Below are positions 21,378 through 30,338 of a stretch of 64,000 nt of DNA, in pieces. The translations under genes and the position numbers were made by a program. Origin of the DNA: Terriglobia bacterium. Its GTDB lineage: Bacteria > Acidobacteriota > Terriglobia > Terriglobales > Acidobacteriaceae. The notes under the pieces are model-generated. The model made no database searches and was not told where the DNA came from. It was given only the letters and a program-made list of their open reading frames with translations. Every line of letters begins with the position of its first letter. Positions within the stretch are counted from its first letter, which is position 1. Location of the stretch: the NCBI GenBank assembly GCA_020073645.1, contig JAIQET010000006.1:62001-126000 (forward strand), in the 5' to 3' direction.

Positions 21378-23639
21378 ATGCCTCTCCTTGTCTCCCGCCT
21401 TCGCCGCTGGTTTGCCGCGATTGCGATTGCCGCTGTGCTGGTGGTCGCGGGCACGTATATCTATGCTCGCTGGCGGGTTCGCAACGCGCTCACGGAGGTT
21501 CCCGGAAAGCTGGGCATCGAGATCCAGCAAACCGCGCAGGGCTTCACCGTCTCCCGCTCCGAAGAAGGACGCACCATCTTCAGGGTCCAGGCCAGCAAAG
21601 CTATCCAGTTGAAGCAGGGCGGAATTACTGAACTGCACGACGTCGCCATCACCTTGTACGGGCGCGATTCCAGCCGCTTCGACCAGATCTACGGCAACGA
21701 CTTCACCTACAATCCGCAAACCGGAGACGTCACCGCCCAGGGTGAAGTCCAGATCGATCTGGAAGCCAATCCCGCAGGCCTGACCAGCCCCGACCAGGCA
21801 CCGCCCAAGGAACTGAAGAATCCCATCCACCTCAAGACCAGCGGCCTGGTCTTCAACCAGAAGACCGGGAATGCCTACACGAAGGAGAAAGTCGAGTTCC
21901 GCATCCCGCAGGCCAACGGATCGGCGGTGGGCGTGAGCTACGTCGCCAAGACCAACGTTCTGAACTTGCAGTCACAGGTGAACATCAATTTCACCGGATC
22001 CGCTTCGGCAAACTTGACAGCGATGCGCGGCACTATCACCAAGGATCCACGCGCCGTCGTGCTCGATCGTCCGATTCTGCAAAGCTCCTCGCAACGCTCT
22101 CAGGCGGACCAAGCCACGCTCTTCCTGCGTCCCGATAGCACCCTGGATCGCCTGCTGGCCCGCGGCGATGTGCGGATCGACTCTCAGGCTCCGCAGCCTG
22201 CGCACGCCCGCGCCGAGCAACTGGAGTTGTTTATCCAACAGCAGCCGCGCGACACCCTGCGCACCGCCATCTTGTCTGGTGACGTGCACATCGAGACTGC
22301 CAGCGGCCAGCCGATGCAGGGCAACGCCGGCCGCGTGGTGATGGATTTCGCCGGCAAGAACCTGGTCTCCAAGGTGCACGCCGAGGAGAACGTGAAGCTG
22401 CTGCAGCATCAGCCGCCGAGTTCGCCCTCTGCCAGTGCCCAGGACCTCGAACTCACCGCGCCGATGGTGGATTTCTTCCTCGTCGCTGGCCGCCATTTGC
22501 AGCGCGCGGAAACTTCGGGGACTGGCCCGCAGATCGCCATCCGTCCCACCGGGCCCAGCACGATCCAGCAGACGCTGGTAACAGCCGGCAAGTTCGAGGC
22601 CCACTTCGATACCCTGGGCCAACTCAGCTCCGTGCATGGCACGCCCGACGCCCGCATCGTCACCAACACTACCGGTCAACCCGATCGGGTCAGCACCAGC
22701 CAGACGCTCGATGTCGGGTTCCATCCCGGCAGCGGAATTGACTCCATCGTGCAGCAGGGCAACGTCGCCTACGTCGACGGCGACCGAAAAGCCTGGGGCG
22801 ACCGCGCTCGCTACACCCCCGCCGACCAGATGCTGGTGATGACCGGTTCGCCCCGCGTGACAGAAGGCGGCATGACCACCACCGCCCGCACCATGCGCCT
22901 GAACCGCGCTACCGGCGATGCCTTTGCCGATGGCGACGTCAAGAGCACTTACAGCGATCTGAAGCCACAGCCCGGCGGCGCGCTCTTGGCCTCGTCAGCC
23001 CCCATCCACGTCACCGCGCGCAGCATGACCGCCCACCGCAGTCCTGCGGTCGCCCTTTACACCGGCGACGCCCGCCTCTGGCAGGACGCCAATATTGTCG
23101 AAGCGCCTTCCATTCAGTTCGACCGCGACCATCGGTCGGTCCTTGCCCAGGCGTCGGCCAGCCAGGCGGTGTCCACCGTGCTGGTCCAGAGCGGCAAAGA
23201 CGGCAAAACTACACCCATCACCATTACCTCGGCGCGTCTGACCTATACCGATAGCGAGCGCAAGGCGCATTTCGAAGGGGGTGTGCGGGCCGAGGGGTCC
23301 GATGTCACGATCACCTCTCGCCAGGCCGACGTCTTTCTCCAGGCGCACACTCCAGCAACTCAGGATCAGGCACTTACAGGCCCAGGAAAGATCGACCACA
23401 TGGTGGCCCAGGGGCAGGTGGTGGTGGTGCAACCGGCACGTCGGGCGACCGGGGATCAACTCGTCTACACCGCAGCCAGCGACCAATTCGTCATGACCGG
23501 CGGACCGCCTAGCATTTTTGATGCCGAACATGGCAAGATTACCGGGGTTTCGTTGACTTTCTTTAGACGCGATGATAGGGTGCTGGTGGAAGGCAACGAC
23601 TCATCCCCTACGGTTACACACACGCGAGTGGCACGTTAA
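21378..23639 (+). CDS. lptC: LptC-LptA fusion: LPS export bridge protein
   Basis: A 753-residue protein with an N-terminal membrane anchor (residues 11-30). An LptC-like domain follows (GKLGIEIQQTAQGFTVSRSE; TELHDVAITLYGR; DDFTYNPQTGDVTAQGEVQI is the approximate pattern). Several LptA/OstA-type beta-jellyroll stretches fill the rest, with repeated RARAEQLELF, GRVVMDFAG and ARYTPADQMLVMTGSP motifs. LptC and LptA carry lipopolysaccharide across the periplasm from the LptB2FG transporter. Separate E. coli proteins are about 190 residues each, so this looks like a fusion with extra jellyroll units. The stop TAA abuts the lptB ATG. Confidence 0.85.
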   Translation: MPLLVSRLRRWFAAIAIAAVLVVAGTYIYARWRVRNALTEVPGKLGIEIQQTAQGFTVSRSEEGRTIFRVQASKAIQLKQGGITELHDVAITLYGRDSSRFDQIYGNDFTYNPQTGDVTAQGEVQIDLEANPAGLTSPDQAPPKELKNPIHLKTSGLVFNQKTGNAYTKEKVEFRIPQANGSAVGVSYVAKTNVLNLQSQVNINFTGSASANLTAMRGTITKDPRAVVLDRPILQSSSQRSQADQATLFLRPDSTLDRLLARGDVRIDSQAPQPAHARAEQLELFIQQQPRDTLRTAILSGDVHIETASGQPMQGNAGRVVMDFAGKNLVSKVHAEENVKLLQHQPPSSPSASAQDLELTAPMVDFFLVAGRHLQRAETSGTGPQIAIRPTGPSTIQQTLVTAGKFEAHFDTLGQLSSVHGTPDARIVTNTTGQPDRVSTSQTLDVGFHPGSGIDSIVQQGNVAYVDGDRKAWGDRARYTPADQMLVMTGSPRVTEGGMTTTARTMRLNRATGDAFADGDVKSTYSDLKPQPGGALLASSAPIHVTARSMTAHRSPAVALYTGDARLWQDANIVEAPSIQFDRDHRSVLAQASASQAVSTVLVQSGKDGKTTPITITSARLTYTDSERKAHFEGGVRAEGSDVTITSRQADVFLQAHTPATQDQALTGPGKIDHMVAQGQVVVVQPARRATGDQLVYTAASDQFVMTGGPPSIFDAEHGKITGVSLTFFRRDDRVLVEGNDSSPTVTHTRVAR

Positions 23640-24368
23640 ATGCACACGCTGGCGACCGACGAAATCGGCAAATCTTACCGCGGTCGTCGGGTTGTAAACG
23701 GGGTTAGCCTTCGCGTTCAGCAGGGCGAAGTTGTTGGTTTACTTGGACCTAACGGCGCTGGCAAGACGACTTCCTTTTACGCCATTGTGGGCCTGATCCC
23801 CCCTGACACAGGCCGGGTCCTCATCGACGAAGAAGATATTACCGACGTGCCCATGTATCTGCGGGCCCGCCAGTACGGCATCAGTTATCTCCCTCAAGAA
23901 GCGTCCGTGTTTCGCAAGCTCACCGCCGAGGAGAACATCCTGGCGGTGCTGGAGGCGCAGCCTCTGTCCTGGCATGAGCGCCGGGAGAAGATGGAGAAAC
24001 TGATTGATCAGTTGGGACTGGAGCATATCCGTCAGAATCGCGGGTACGCCCTGTCCGGGGGTGAGCGGCGGCGGGTCGAGATCGCCCGCGCCCTGTGCAT
24101 CAACCCCACGTTCATATTGCTGGATGAACCGTTTTCCGGGATCGATCCCATTGCCGTGCTCGACCTGCAGAAGATCATCAGCGATCTCAAGGCCGGGGGC
24201 ATCGGGGTGCTGATCACCGATCACAACGTGCGCGAGACGCTCTCGGTCACCGACCGGGCGTACATCATTAATGAAGGCCGCATCTTCCGCCAGGGGACGC
24301 CGGAGCAGTTGGGCAGTGACCCCGAAGTGCGGAGGGTGTACCTGGGCGAGAGTTTCTCGCTGGTGTAG
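23640..24368 (+). CDS. lptB: LPS export ABC transporter ATPase LptB
   Basis: A 242-residue ABC ATPase of normal family length. Walker A is GPNGAGKTT (36-44), the Q-loop region is [10 protein letters not shown], the signature is [15 protein letters not shown], and Walker B is [13 protein letters not shown], which together with the switch His in LITDHNVRE is characteristic of LptB. It powers extraction of LPS from the inner membrane. The ATG follows the lptC stop without a gap, implying translational coupling. Confidence 0.97.
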   Translation: MHTLATDEIGKSYRGRRVVNGVSLRVQQGEVVGLLGPNGAGKTTSFYAIVGLIPPDTGRVLIDEEDITDVPMYLRARQYGISYLPQEASVFRKLTAEENILAVLEAQPLSWHERREKMEKLIDQLGLEHIRQNRGYALSGGERRRVEIARALCINPTFILLDEPFSGIDPIAVLDLQKIISDLKAGGIGVLITDHNVRETLSVTDRAYIINEGRIFRQGTPEQLGSDPEVRRVYLGESFSLV

Positions 24369-24374
24369 GAAACC

Positions 24375-24546
24375 GGTCGTTAGTCGCTGGTCGTTGGTCG
24401 TTGGCGAACCGCCGATGACAAATGGCGAATGACGAACGACTGACTGGTGAAAGAGATCGGTGTTGGTTGTTGGGCCTTGGTCGTTAGCCAGCTGGTTTGG
24501 GTGACGAGATTGCAGGCCAACGACCAACGACTAGCGACCAACGACT
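24375..24546. repeat. Heptamer inverted repeat (GGTCGTT type) touching the rpoN start
   Basis: Left arm 24375-24405 and right arm 24516-24546 are reverse complements with three mismatches in 31 positions. The core contains further degenerate units. The right arm ends on the base before the rpoN ATG, so the predicted stem would hold the start codon at its foot. Confidence 0.88.
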
Positions 24547-26313
24547 ATGGTTTTGTTGCAACCCAAGCTGCATCTGAAGGTTTCGCAGAGACAGATCCTG
24601 ACCCCAGGCCTGGTCCAGATGGTCAGCGTCCTGGCGCTCAACAAGCTTGAGTTGCGGGACATGATCACCGCCGAAATGGTGGAGAACCCCGTCCTGGAGG
24701 AACTGGAAGACTCCGTTCCTCTGCTGGATGACGTTGACCGCAAGGAAGAGGACCGTGACCGTCCTGCTCCCACTCCCGAAGAAAACCCCATCGCCGCCGT
24801 CGAAAAGAAGGATCCCTTCGAGGAGATTGATTTCGGCTCCTTCTTCCAGGATTACCTCGACCCCGGCTATCGCAGCCCGGGCGAGATGGAAGAGGTCGAG
24901 CGGCCGTCATTCGAAAACTTTCTTTCCAAACCCACCAACCTGACCGACCACCTCACCTGGCAACTGGGAGCGCTCTCGGTAAGGCCGCCGGTTCGCGAGG
25001 CCGCCGAACTGGTCATCGGCAACCTTAGCGAAGATGGATACCTGATCGCCAGCGACGAAGAGTTGCTGGGAGTGGCGCCACCTGCTCCTCCTGAGGTAGA
25101 CGCGGTCATCGCGGAGAGCGTGGTCAAGGAAGCTGCCGCGCTCGGCCTAACCACCGACGTGGACGACCCCATGGCCGAACCAGCGCCATCTACGGAATGG
25201 AGTCCCTCCGGCCAAGCTTCAGAAGATTTCGGCAATGCCGCGGCCACCGCCGTCGCGCCCGCTCTGGAGGCAGCCATCGCTGAACCGCCTGCCCCAGAGC
25301 CGGCACCCGAACCGGTGCCTGCGGTGGCTCCGCACCCAACGTTCCAGCCCAGCTTCAATCTCGGCGAGCTCCACGAGGCCATCGAACTGGTTCGCCAGAT
25401 GGATCCGCCCGGAGTCGCCTGCCGCGACCTGCGCGAGTGCCTACTTTACCAGCTGCGCTACCATCAGCAGCACCTCGCCGAGCACAAGAACGGCAACGGC
25501 ACCGCCCAGGTGCTCGCCGATGCCATCGCCGTCGTAGACCACCACCTGCGCGCCTTGCAGCTCAAGCAGCACAAGGAAATTGGCAAAGCCATCGGCCGCC
25601 CGATTGAGGCAGTACAGCAAGCCCTGGGCTACATCCGTACCCTCGATCCCCGTCCAGGCCTGCGCTATAACAAGGTCCAGCCCCGGCTCATCGAACCCGA
25701 TGTTGCCTTCGTGAAGCACGGCGATGAGTGGCTGGTCATCATGAACGAGGAGGATGTCCCCCAGCTCCGCTTGAACCCCGCCTACAAGCGCCTGCTGAGT
25801 CGCGACACCCAGGACAAAGACACCCGCAACTACGTCAAAGAACGCTACAAGTCCGCCATCCAGCTCATCAAGAACATCGAGCAGCGCAAGCAGACCATCA
25901 TGAAGGTCTGCTACGCCATCGTGGCCCGCCAACAGGATTTCCTGGAAAGAGGTATCGATTATCTGTTGCCCATGATGATCAAGGAGGTGGCCGAAGAAAT
26001 CGGCGTGCATCCCTCCACCGTTTCCCGAGCGGTGGCCAACAAGTACGCTCACACCCCGCAGGGCGTATTTGAACTGCGTTACTTCTTCAGCGAGAGCGTG
26101 AACGGTCCGGAGGGCGGCAACACCTCGTTGCTCATCCTCAAGCGTCGTGTCAAGAAGCTCATCGAGGAAGAAGATCCCGCCCGGCCGTTGACCGACGAGC
26201 AGATCACCCGCATCCTCCAGTCGCAGGGTATCCAGGTCACTCGCCGCACGGTTGCGAAGTACCGGGAAGACATGCGCATCCCGAGCACCCACCAGCGCAG
26301 AGTGAAGAAGTAA
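24547..26313 (+). CDS. rpoN: RNA polymerase sigma-54 factor
   Basis: A 588-residue sigma-54. Region I is Gln/Leu-rich at the N-terminus (LLQPKLHLKVSQRQILTPGL). The core-binding and helix-turn-helix regions follow (GVHPSTVSRAVANKYAHTPQ). The RpoN box TRRTVAKYREDM lies near the C-terminus and recognises the -24 promoter element. An acidic and then Pro/Ala-rich linker of about 200 residues after region I is longer than usual. The position after lptB and before hpf is conserved in many proteobacteria. No Shine-Dalgarno is visible, because the heptamer arm runs into the ATG. Confidence 0.96.
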   Translation: MVLLQPKLHLKVSQRQILTPGLVQMVSVLALNKLELRDMITAEMVENPVLEELEDSVPLLDDVDRKEEDRDRPAPTPEENPIAAVEKKDPFEEIDFGSFFQDYLDPGYRSPGEMEEVERPSFENFLSKPTNLTDHLTWQLGALSVRPPVREAAELVIGNLSEDGYLIASDEELLGVAPPAPPEVDAVIAESVVKEAAALGLTTDVDDPMAEPAPSTEWSPSGQASEDFGNAAATAVAPALEAAIAEPPAPEPAPEPVPAVAPHPTFQPSFNLGELHEAIELVRQMDPPGVACRDLRECLLYQLRYHQQHLAEHKNGNGTAQVLADAIAVVDHHLRALQLKQHKEIGKAIGRPIEAVQQALGYIRTLDPRPGLRYNKVQPRLIEPDVAFVKHGDEWLVIMNEEDVPQLRLNPAYKRLLSRDTQDKDTRNYVKERYKSAIQLIKNIEQRKQTIMKVCYAIVARQQDFLERGIDYLLPMMIKEVAEEIGVHPSTVSRAVANKYAHTPQGVFELRYFFSESVNGPEGGNTSLLILKRRVKKLIEEEDPARPLTDEQITRILQSQGIQVTRRTVAKYREDMRIPSTHQRRVKK

Positions 26314-26317
26314 GCGT

Positions 26318-26363
26318 GGTGGCCGGCCCTTCGACTTCGCTCAGGGCAGGCTGCCGGCGCTAC
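26318..26363. repeat. 46-bp dispersed repeat, copy 2
   Basis: An exact reverse-complement match to 7710-7755, placed between rpoN and hpf. Confidence 0.85.
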
Positions 26364-26414
26364 AGCAACACCGGTTGTGCCCAGTACCGAACGAACTTTT
26401 TTGGAGGGCGCACA

Positions 26415-27008
26415 ATGAACGTGGAATACACCGGAAGGCAGTACGAAATCACTCCCGCCATCCGTAATGAAGTTGAAACCGGCCTCAACAAAATCCGCAA
26501 AATCTTAGCTGATAGGTTTGAAACCAAGGTGATCCTGGCCGTGGAGAAGCACCGCCACAAAGCCGAAATCACCATCAGTCCGCGCAACGGGCCCATCGTT
26601 GGCCTCGCCCAGGCAGGCGACATGAAATCCGCTGTGAACCAGGCCCTCGAACACCTCGAGAAGCAAGCTGTCAAATACAAGACCCGCTGGCGTACCAAGA
26701 AACGTCAGGCCGGACGCAAGTTCAACGGCAACTCCAACCAGGAAGAATTGCAGACCGCGGTCGGCGTTAGTGAAGACACTGCCGTACCTATCGTGGTCCA
26801 CAAATTCCCTGCCGTCGCGAAAACGACCGAAGTGCACCTCGTGCACTCCGACGACGCCGTCGCTCTGCGTCCCATGACCTTGGAGGAAGCGATCAAGGAA
26901 GCCCACTTCCGCGATCGCGACGTCTTCGTCTTCCGCGATCCCAAGGGAAAGGTGATGGTGCTGCACCGCACCCGCGATGGAAAAATGGAGTTGATCGAAG
27001 CACCTTAG
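26415..27008 (+). CDS. hpf: Ribosome hibernation promoting factor, long form
   Basis: A 197-residue protein. The N-terminal HPF/YfiA ribosome-binding domain (MNVEYTGRQYEITPAIRNEV; ALEHLEKQAVKYKTRWR) is joined to the C-terminal dimerisation domain of long HPF (LRPMTLEEAIKEAHFRDRDV; FVFRDPKGKVMVLHRTRDG). Long HPF drives 100S ribosome formation in stationary phase. The ATG at 26415 has TTGGAGGGC upstream; in-frame codons further upstream are repeat sequence. It may be read from the rpoN transcript. Confidence 0.96.
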   Translation: MNVEYTGRQYEITPAIRNEVETGLNKIRKILADRFETKVILAVEKHRHKAEITISPRNGPIVGLAQAGDMKSAVNQALEHLEKQAVKYKTRWRTKKRQAGRKFNGNSNQEELQTAVGVSEDTAVPIVVHKFPAVAKTTEVHLVHSDDAVALRPMTLEEAIKEAHFRDRDVFVFRDPKGKVMVLHRTRDGKMELIEAP

Positions 27009-27012
27009 AAGC

Positions 27013-27108
27013 AGTCATCAGTCTTCGGTCGTCGGTCGTCAGCTTTCGGGGCACGCGTGAGCGTGCCCCATTTGTTTGTGTAGGGACGGGTCTCTGACCC
27101 GTCCAGCC
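27013..27108. repeat. Heptamer array and two hairpins after hpf
   Basis: Five units (AGTCATC, AGTCTTC, GGTCGTC, GGTCGTC, AGCTTTC) at 27013-27047 are followed by the hairpin GGGGCACGC/GCGTGCCCC (27048-27069) with ATTTGTTTG after it, which could terminate hpf transcription. A second palindrome, GGACGGGT/ACCCGTCC, lies near 27086-27105. Confidence 0.7.
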
Positions 27109-27168
27109 GAGCTGAAGCTGGGCCTGGGAGAAGCGACGCAGAACGGTCGTCCTCTCCGGTTCCCCTTG

Positions 27169-27423
27169 CTACTTCGTCATTGCCGCCAAGTCATACTTCC
27201 CCAGGTACACCGGGTGCGACACCGGCGGCGTTGTGTGCACCGCATCGATCGGATATGGCGCCTGGTTCAGGGTGGGAAATCCCCAGATCTTTCCCGTCTC
27301 CAGATCAACCACCACCTTCCCATAGAACTGGCTGCTCCGGTCGGGCGCCTGGATCATGGTTGTGCCCGGCTCGATGTAGAGATTCAGCGTGGGTGACTCC
27401 GCGAAAACCGTCTTGCCGGCAAA
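27169..27423 (-). pseudogene. C-terminal fragment of an unknown gene
   Basis: The minus strand reads about 85 sensible residues ending in TAA-type sense (TTKE-like family sequence: KVVVDLETGKIWGFPTL, PYPIDAVHTTPPVSHPVYL, then GKYDLAAMTK and stop). Upstream, at about 27423, the reading becomes the antisense of the PQQ-repeat gene. The N-terminal part of this gene is therefore missing. I do not recognise the family. Confidence 0.5.
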
Positions 27424-28717
27424 CAATGGCCGCAACACCACTCCGCTCTGGCAGGTCAGTTTTATTGATCCCGCCAATGGCATCACCACCGTGCCGGTTC
27501 AGGATGTGAATTTTCAATGTCCCGGCATCGGCAGCGAATTCGGCGTCACCGGAGCCCCGGTCATCGATCCTTCCACCAATCGCCTTTTCGTGCTCGCCCG
27601 AACCAAGCAGGTGTCCGGTTCGCTGACCACCTACCATCAGCAGTTGCATGTGCTCGACATCACCAGTGGAGCCGAGGTTCCCGGCAGCCCGATCGAGGTG
27701 CAAGCCAGCGTTCCCGGATTCGGCGACGGCACCCGGGATGGCATGGTCGCCTTCGATCCTCTGCGCGAGAACAACCGCCCCGCCCTGCTGCTTTCCGACG
27801 GCACTGTGTACATCGCCTTCTCCTCCATCTGCGACGTTCACCCCTATCACGGGTGGGTCATTAGTTATGACGCCAACACCCTGCAGCAACTGTACGTCTT
27901 CAACACTTCACTCAACGGTAGCGCTTCCGGCATCTGGCAAAGCGGCGCGGGATTAGCCGGCGATGCCCAGGGTAATGTCTATTTCGAAACCTCCAACGGC
28001 TTCTTCGACGTCAGCAATGGAGGCTCGGTGTACGGACAGAGCGTAGTCAAGTTGACCAACTCACTTGCCGTGGCCAATTACTTCGTGCCTTTCAATGCCA
28101 CCGCTCTCACGGAAATCGATGCCGACCTGAGTTCCATGGGCACAGTTCTCCTCCCCGACCAGCCCACGTCCACTCCGCACCTGATGATTGCCGGGGGAAA
28201 AGATGGCATTGTTCGCCTGCTGAACCGCGACAACATGGGACACTTCCGCACCACCGATGACAACCAAATGGAGCAGGTGGTTCTGGTTCCTGGGAACTGC
28301 ACCAGCGAAGGATCGCTCTGGGGCATTCCCGCTTATTGGCAAAACCAGCTCTATGTCTGGGCCTGCTCCGACTTTCTCCGTACCTTCCGCTTCTACCAGG
28401 GACAGTTGTCGCCCACTTCCATCATTACCGGGACCTTTAACTCGGCTTACCCGCCGCCGATTCCCAGCGTTTCTTCCAATGGCAGCGCGCAAGGCATTCT
28501 CTGGGCCATATACGAGCATCCCTACATCACCAACGACCCCGCTGTCCTTTACGCCTTCGACGCCTCCAACATCACCCGCGAACTTTACGACAGCAGTCAA
28601 AGCGGCACCCGCGACACCGCCGGGGTAGCGGCAAAGGGCCCGGTTCCCACCGTTGTAAATGGAAAGGTCTACGTAGCCACTGCAACCGAAATCGACGTCT
28701 ACGGATTGCTCCCTTAA
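27424..28717 (+). pseudogene. PQQ-like beta-propeller protein lacking its N-terminus
   Basis: An open frame from an ATG at 27389 gives 442 residues, but the first dozen codons are the antisense of the neighbouring fragment. Recognisable propeller sequence begins near PLWQVSFIDPANGITTVPVQ and continues with APVIDPSTNRLFVLARTK, LHVLDITSGAEV, GKDGIVRLLNRDNMG and ending GKVYVATATEIDVYGLLP. Related acidobacterial proteins start with a signal peptide and an earlier run of propeller blades, both absent here. It is probably a truncated, non-exported remnant, although the frame is intact to the stop. Confidence 0.6.
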
Positions 28718-28719
28718 AG

Positions 28720-28744
28720 CCGTAGCGCCGGCAGCCTGCCGGCC
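28720..28744. repeat. Short copy of the GTAGCGCCGGC repeat
   Basis: Begins like the 46-bp repeat (GTAGCGCCGGCAGCCTGCC) but continues directly to GGCCAAG, lacking its central part. Confidence 0.6.
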
Positions 28745-28830
28745 AAGATGAACGTGGCCCAGCGTTGAGCCTTACCCGTGCAAGATGTAAGAGTGGGCCG
28801 ACCAGGCGGGCCACCGATCCACTGGGTTCA

Positions 28831-29193
28831 CTACGCGTCCCGATGCACAGATTCCATCGAGAACGCCGGCAGGCAGACGGCGATGTATTCCGCGCCGCCT
28901 TCCGCTGGGGTGGAGTATCGGACCCACTCGCCGCGATGAGCAATCACCGCCTGGCCGGCGGGAACGTCCAGGTGCCCGGCGCGGTGGTGCACCCGCAGCA
29001 CTCCCTTGAGAACGATCGTGAACTCATCGAACTCCGGTGTTTGTCCGGGCTCTTCCCAGCCCTGGGGGCTGCGCATGTGGGCGACGCTCACGGCCGGAGT
29101 TTTGGTGTTGACGCGTCCGATGTACTCGTCGATGAGCTTGGGCTTGGTGCCGGCAGCGCGGATGCGGGTGGGTTGAGGGACCAGGGTGGGCAT
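28831..29193 (-). CDS. Cupin-domain protein
   Basis: A 120-residue protein with a single cupin fold. The central EFDEFTIVLKGVLRVHHR and AGQAVIAHRGEWVRYSTP are the two conserved beta-barrel motifs, though metal-binding His residues are incomplete. The ATG at 29193 is chosen because AGGAGG lies eight bases upstream; the open frame extends further but into unlikely sequence. Cupins of this size serve as isomerases, sensors or small dioxygenases; no specific substrate can be given. It lies downstream of the substrate-binding protein gene on the same strand. Confidence 0.8.
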   Translation of the reverse strand: MPTLVPQPTRIRAAGTKPKLIDEYIGRVNTKTPAVSVAHMRSPQGWEEPGQTPEFDEFTIVLKGVLRVHHRAGHLDVPAGQAVIAHRGEWVRYSTPAEGGAEYIAVCLPAFSMESVHRDA

Positions 29194-29270
29194 GCGGTTC
29201 CTCCTTGTTGATTCACATCCCAGATTCAGAACCACTTTAGCAAACGGGCAGGAAGACTCTTCGAGTGTTG

Positions 29271-29298
29271 TCAGCTCCCAGTTCTCAGCTATCGGCTC
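29271..29298. repeat. Heptamer array (TCAGCTC type)
   Basis: Four units (TCAGCTC, CCAGTTC, TCAGCTA, TCGGCTC). The third unit contains the TGA stop (complement of 29285-29287) of the substrate-binding protein gene. Confidence 0.7.
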
Positions 29299-30229
29299 CG
29301 GCTGACAAAATGCGCGCCTTCTCCGCTTGCGCGGCACCCAGCACCTCAAAGGGCGGGTGTGACCTGGCAGTGGTGAAAGTCTGCTCGGGCGGTTGGGCGC
29401 CGCTGCCCAGTGCCTTTACCAGCATCTCCATGGCCAGGTCGGTGTTCGGAGGGATGAAGATGGTGGCCGCCAGCAATCCGCTGCGCACCCACGCCTGCCC
29501 GGTCTTGGGCAGGCCATCGCAGCCGACAAAGGGCAGGCTCAGCCAGCGGTCGCGGTTACTGCTGTTGGGCAGTTCCTGAAACGCTTTCTTGGCTCCCACC
29601 GCTATGGAGTCGTCCTGGGCCGCGACCACGTCGATGCGGGTCTGTTGCGAAGTGGACAGGCGCAGCCAGGAACTGACCGCGCGGTAGGCGCTGGCTTCGG
29701 TCCACTGGCCTTTCAGCACCTTCACTTGCACCTCCGGCGGCTTGCTCTCGTACATGCCCTGCGTGCGTTGCTTGGCAGCCGAGTTTTCCGCCGGCCCCTG
29801 GATATACAGCACCGTGCCGCCGTTGGGCAGCAGCGCCGCCAACTGGCGTCCCTGGATGCGGCCAACCTCTTCGTGGTCGGAGGTGATGGTGAATATCGGC
29901 ACACGATACTGTTTCCGCAGTCCTGCGATGTAGTCCGCCTCGCGGTTCAGCACTACCCAGGCGATGTCCGCCGCCACCGCCGCCTGCGCCACCTTGGGCA
30001 GCGCGGTTGCGCCCACCGGCTCAAAGATGATGCCGTCAGGGTGCGCCTCCGAGCGCGATTGAATCACCTTCAGCAGTTGCTGGCTTTGCGTGATGGAATC
30101 GTTATCAGCATAGACGATCTGCACTTCCACGCCCAGCCGTCGCGCCGCTTCCTCCGCAGCCTTGGCCTGCTCGATCTGGTAGTCGTTGTCGTTGTTAGTG
30201 AGCGAGACCAGAAAGTTCAGCTTTTTCAT
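29285..30229 (-). CDS. Sugar-type periplasmic-binding-fold protein without signal peptide
   Basis: About 314 residues, type I periplasmic-binding fold of the ribose/galactose family (Peripla_BP_4): MKKLNFLVSLTNNDNDYQIE start, then QAKAAEEAARRLGVEVQIVY, PDGIIFEPVGATALPKVAQ, IQGRQLAALLPNGGTVLYIQ, and DVVAAQDDSIAVGAKKAF. The ATG at 30229 fits the family start and no signal peptide is present, so this is probably a cytoplasmic ligand sensor or partner rather than a transporter subunit; no permease or ATPase is adjacent. Its stop codon is part of a heptamer array. Confidence 0.78.
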   Translation of the reverse strand: MKKLNFLVSLTNNDNDYQIEQAKAAEEAARRLGVEVQIVYADNDSITQSQQLLKVIQSRSEAHPDGIIFEPVGATALPKVAQAAVAADIAWVVLNREADYIAGLRKQYRVPIFTITSDHEEVGRIQGRQLAALLPNGGTVLYIQGPAENSAAKQRTQGMYESKPPEVQVKVLKGQWTEASAYRAVSSWLRLSTSQQTRIDVVAAQDDSIAVGAKKAFQELPNSSNRDRWLSLPFVGCDGLPKTGQAWVRSGLLAATIFIPPNTDLAMEMLVKALGSGAQPPEQTFTTARSHPPFEVLGAAQAEKARILSAGADS

Positions 30230-30338
30230 GACCGCCCCGATGACCAAACTATACTCCGCCGGGGTGACTCGAGCGGATGACCATAGTAATCTGCACCTGG
30301 GCCGGGGATGCTAAAATGCGCCGCCGGAGAACATTTCC

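Noticed and set aside
21020..21454. Minus-strand frame with repeated FESKG/FDSKG residues
   Set aside because: The repetition only translates the 30-bp tandem repeats and heptamers; no gene-like sequence elsewhere in it.
28765..29211. Plus-strand frame over the cupin gene
   Set aside because: The minus strand has cupin motifs and an AGGAGG ribosome-binding site.
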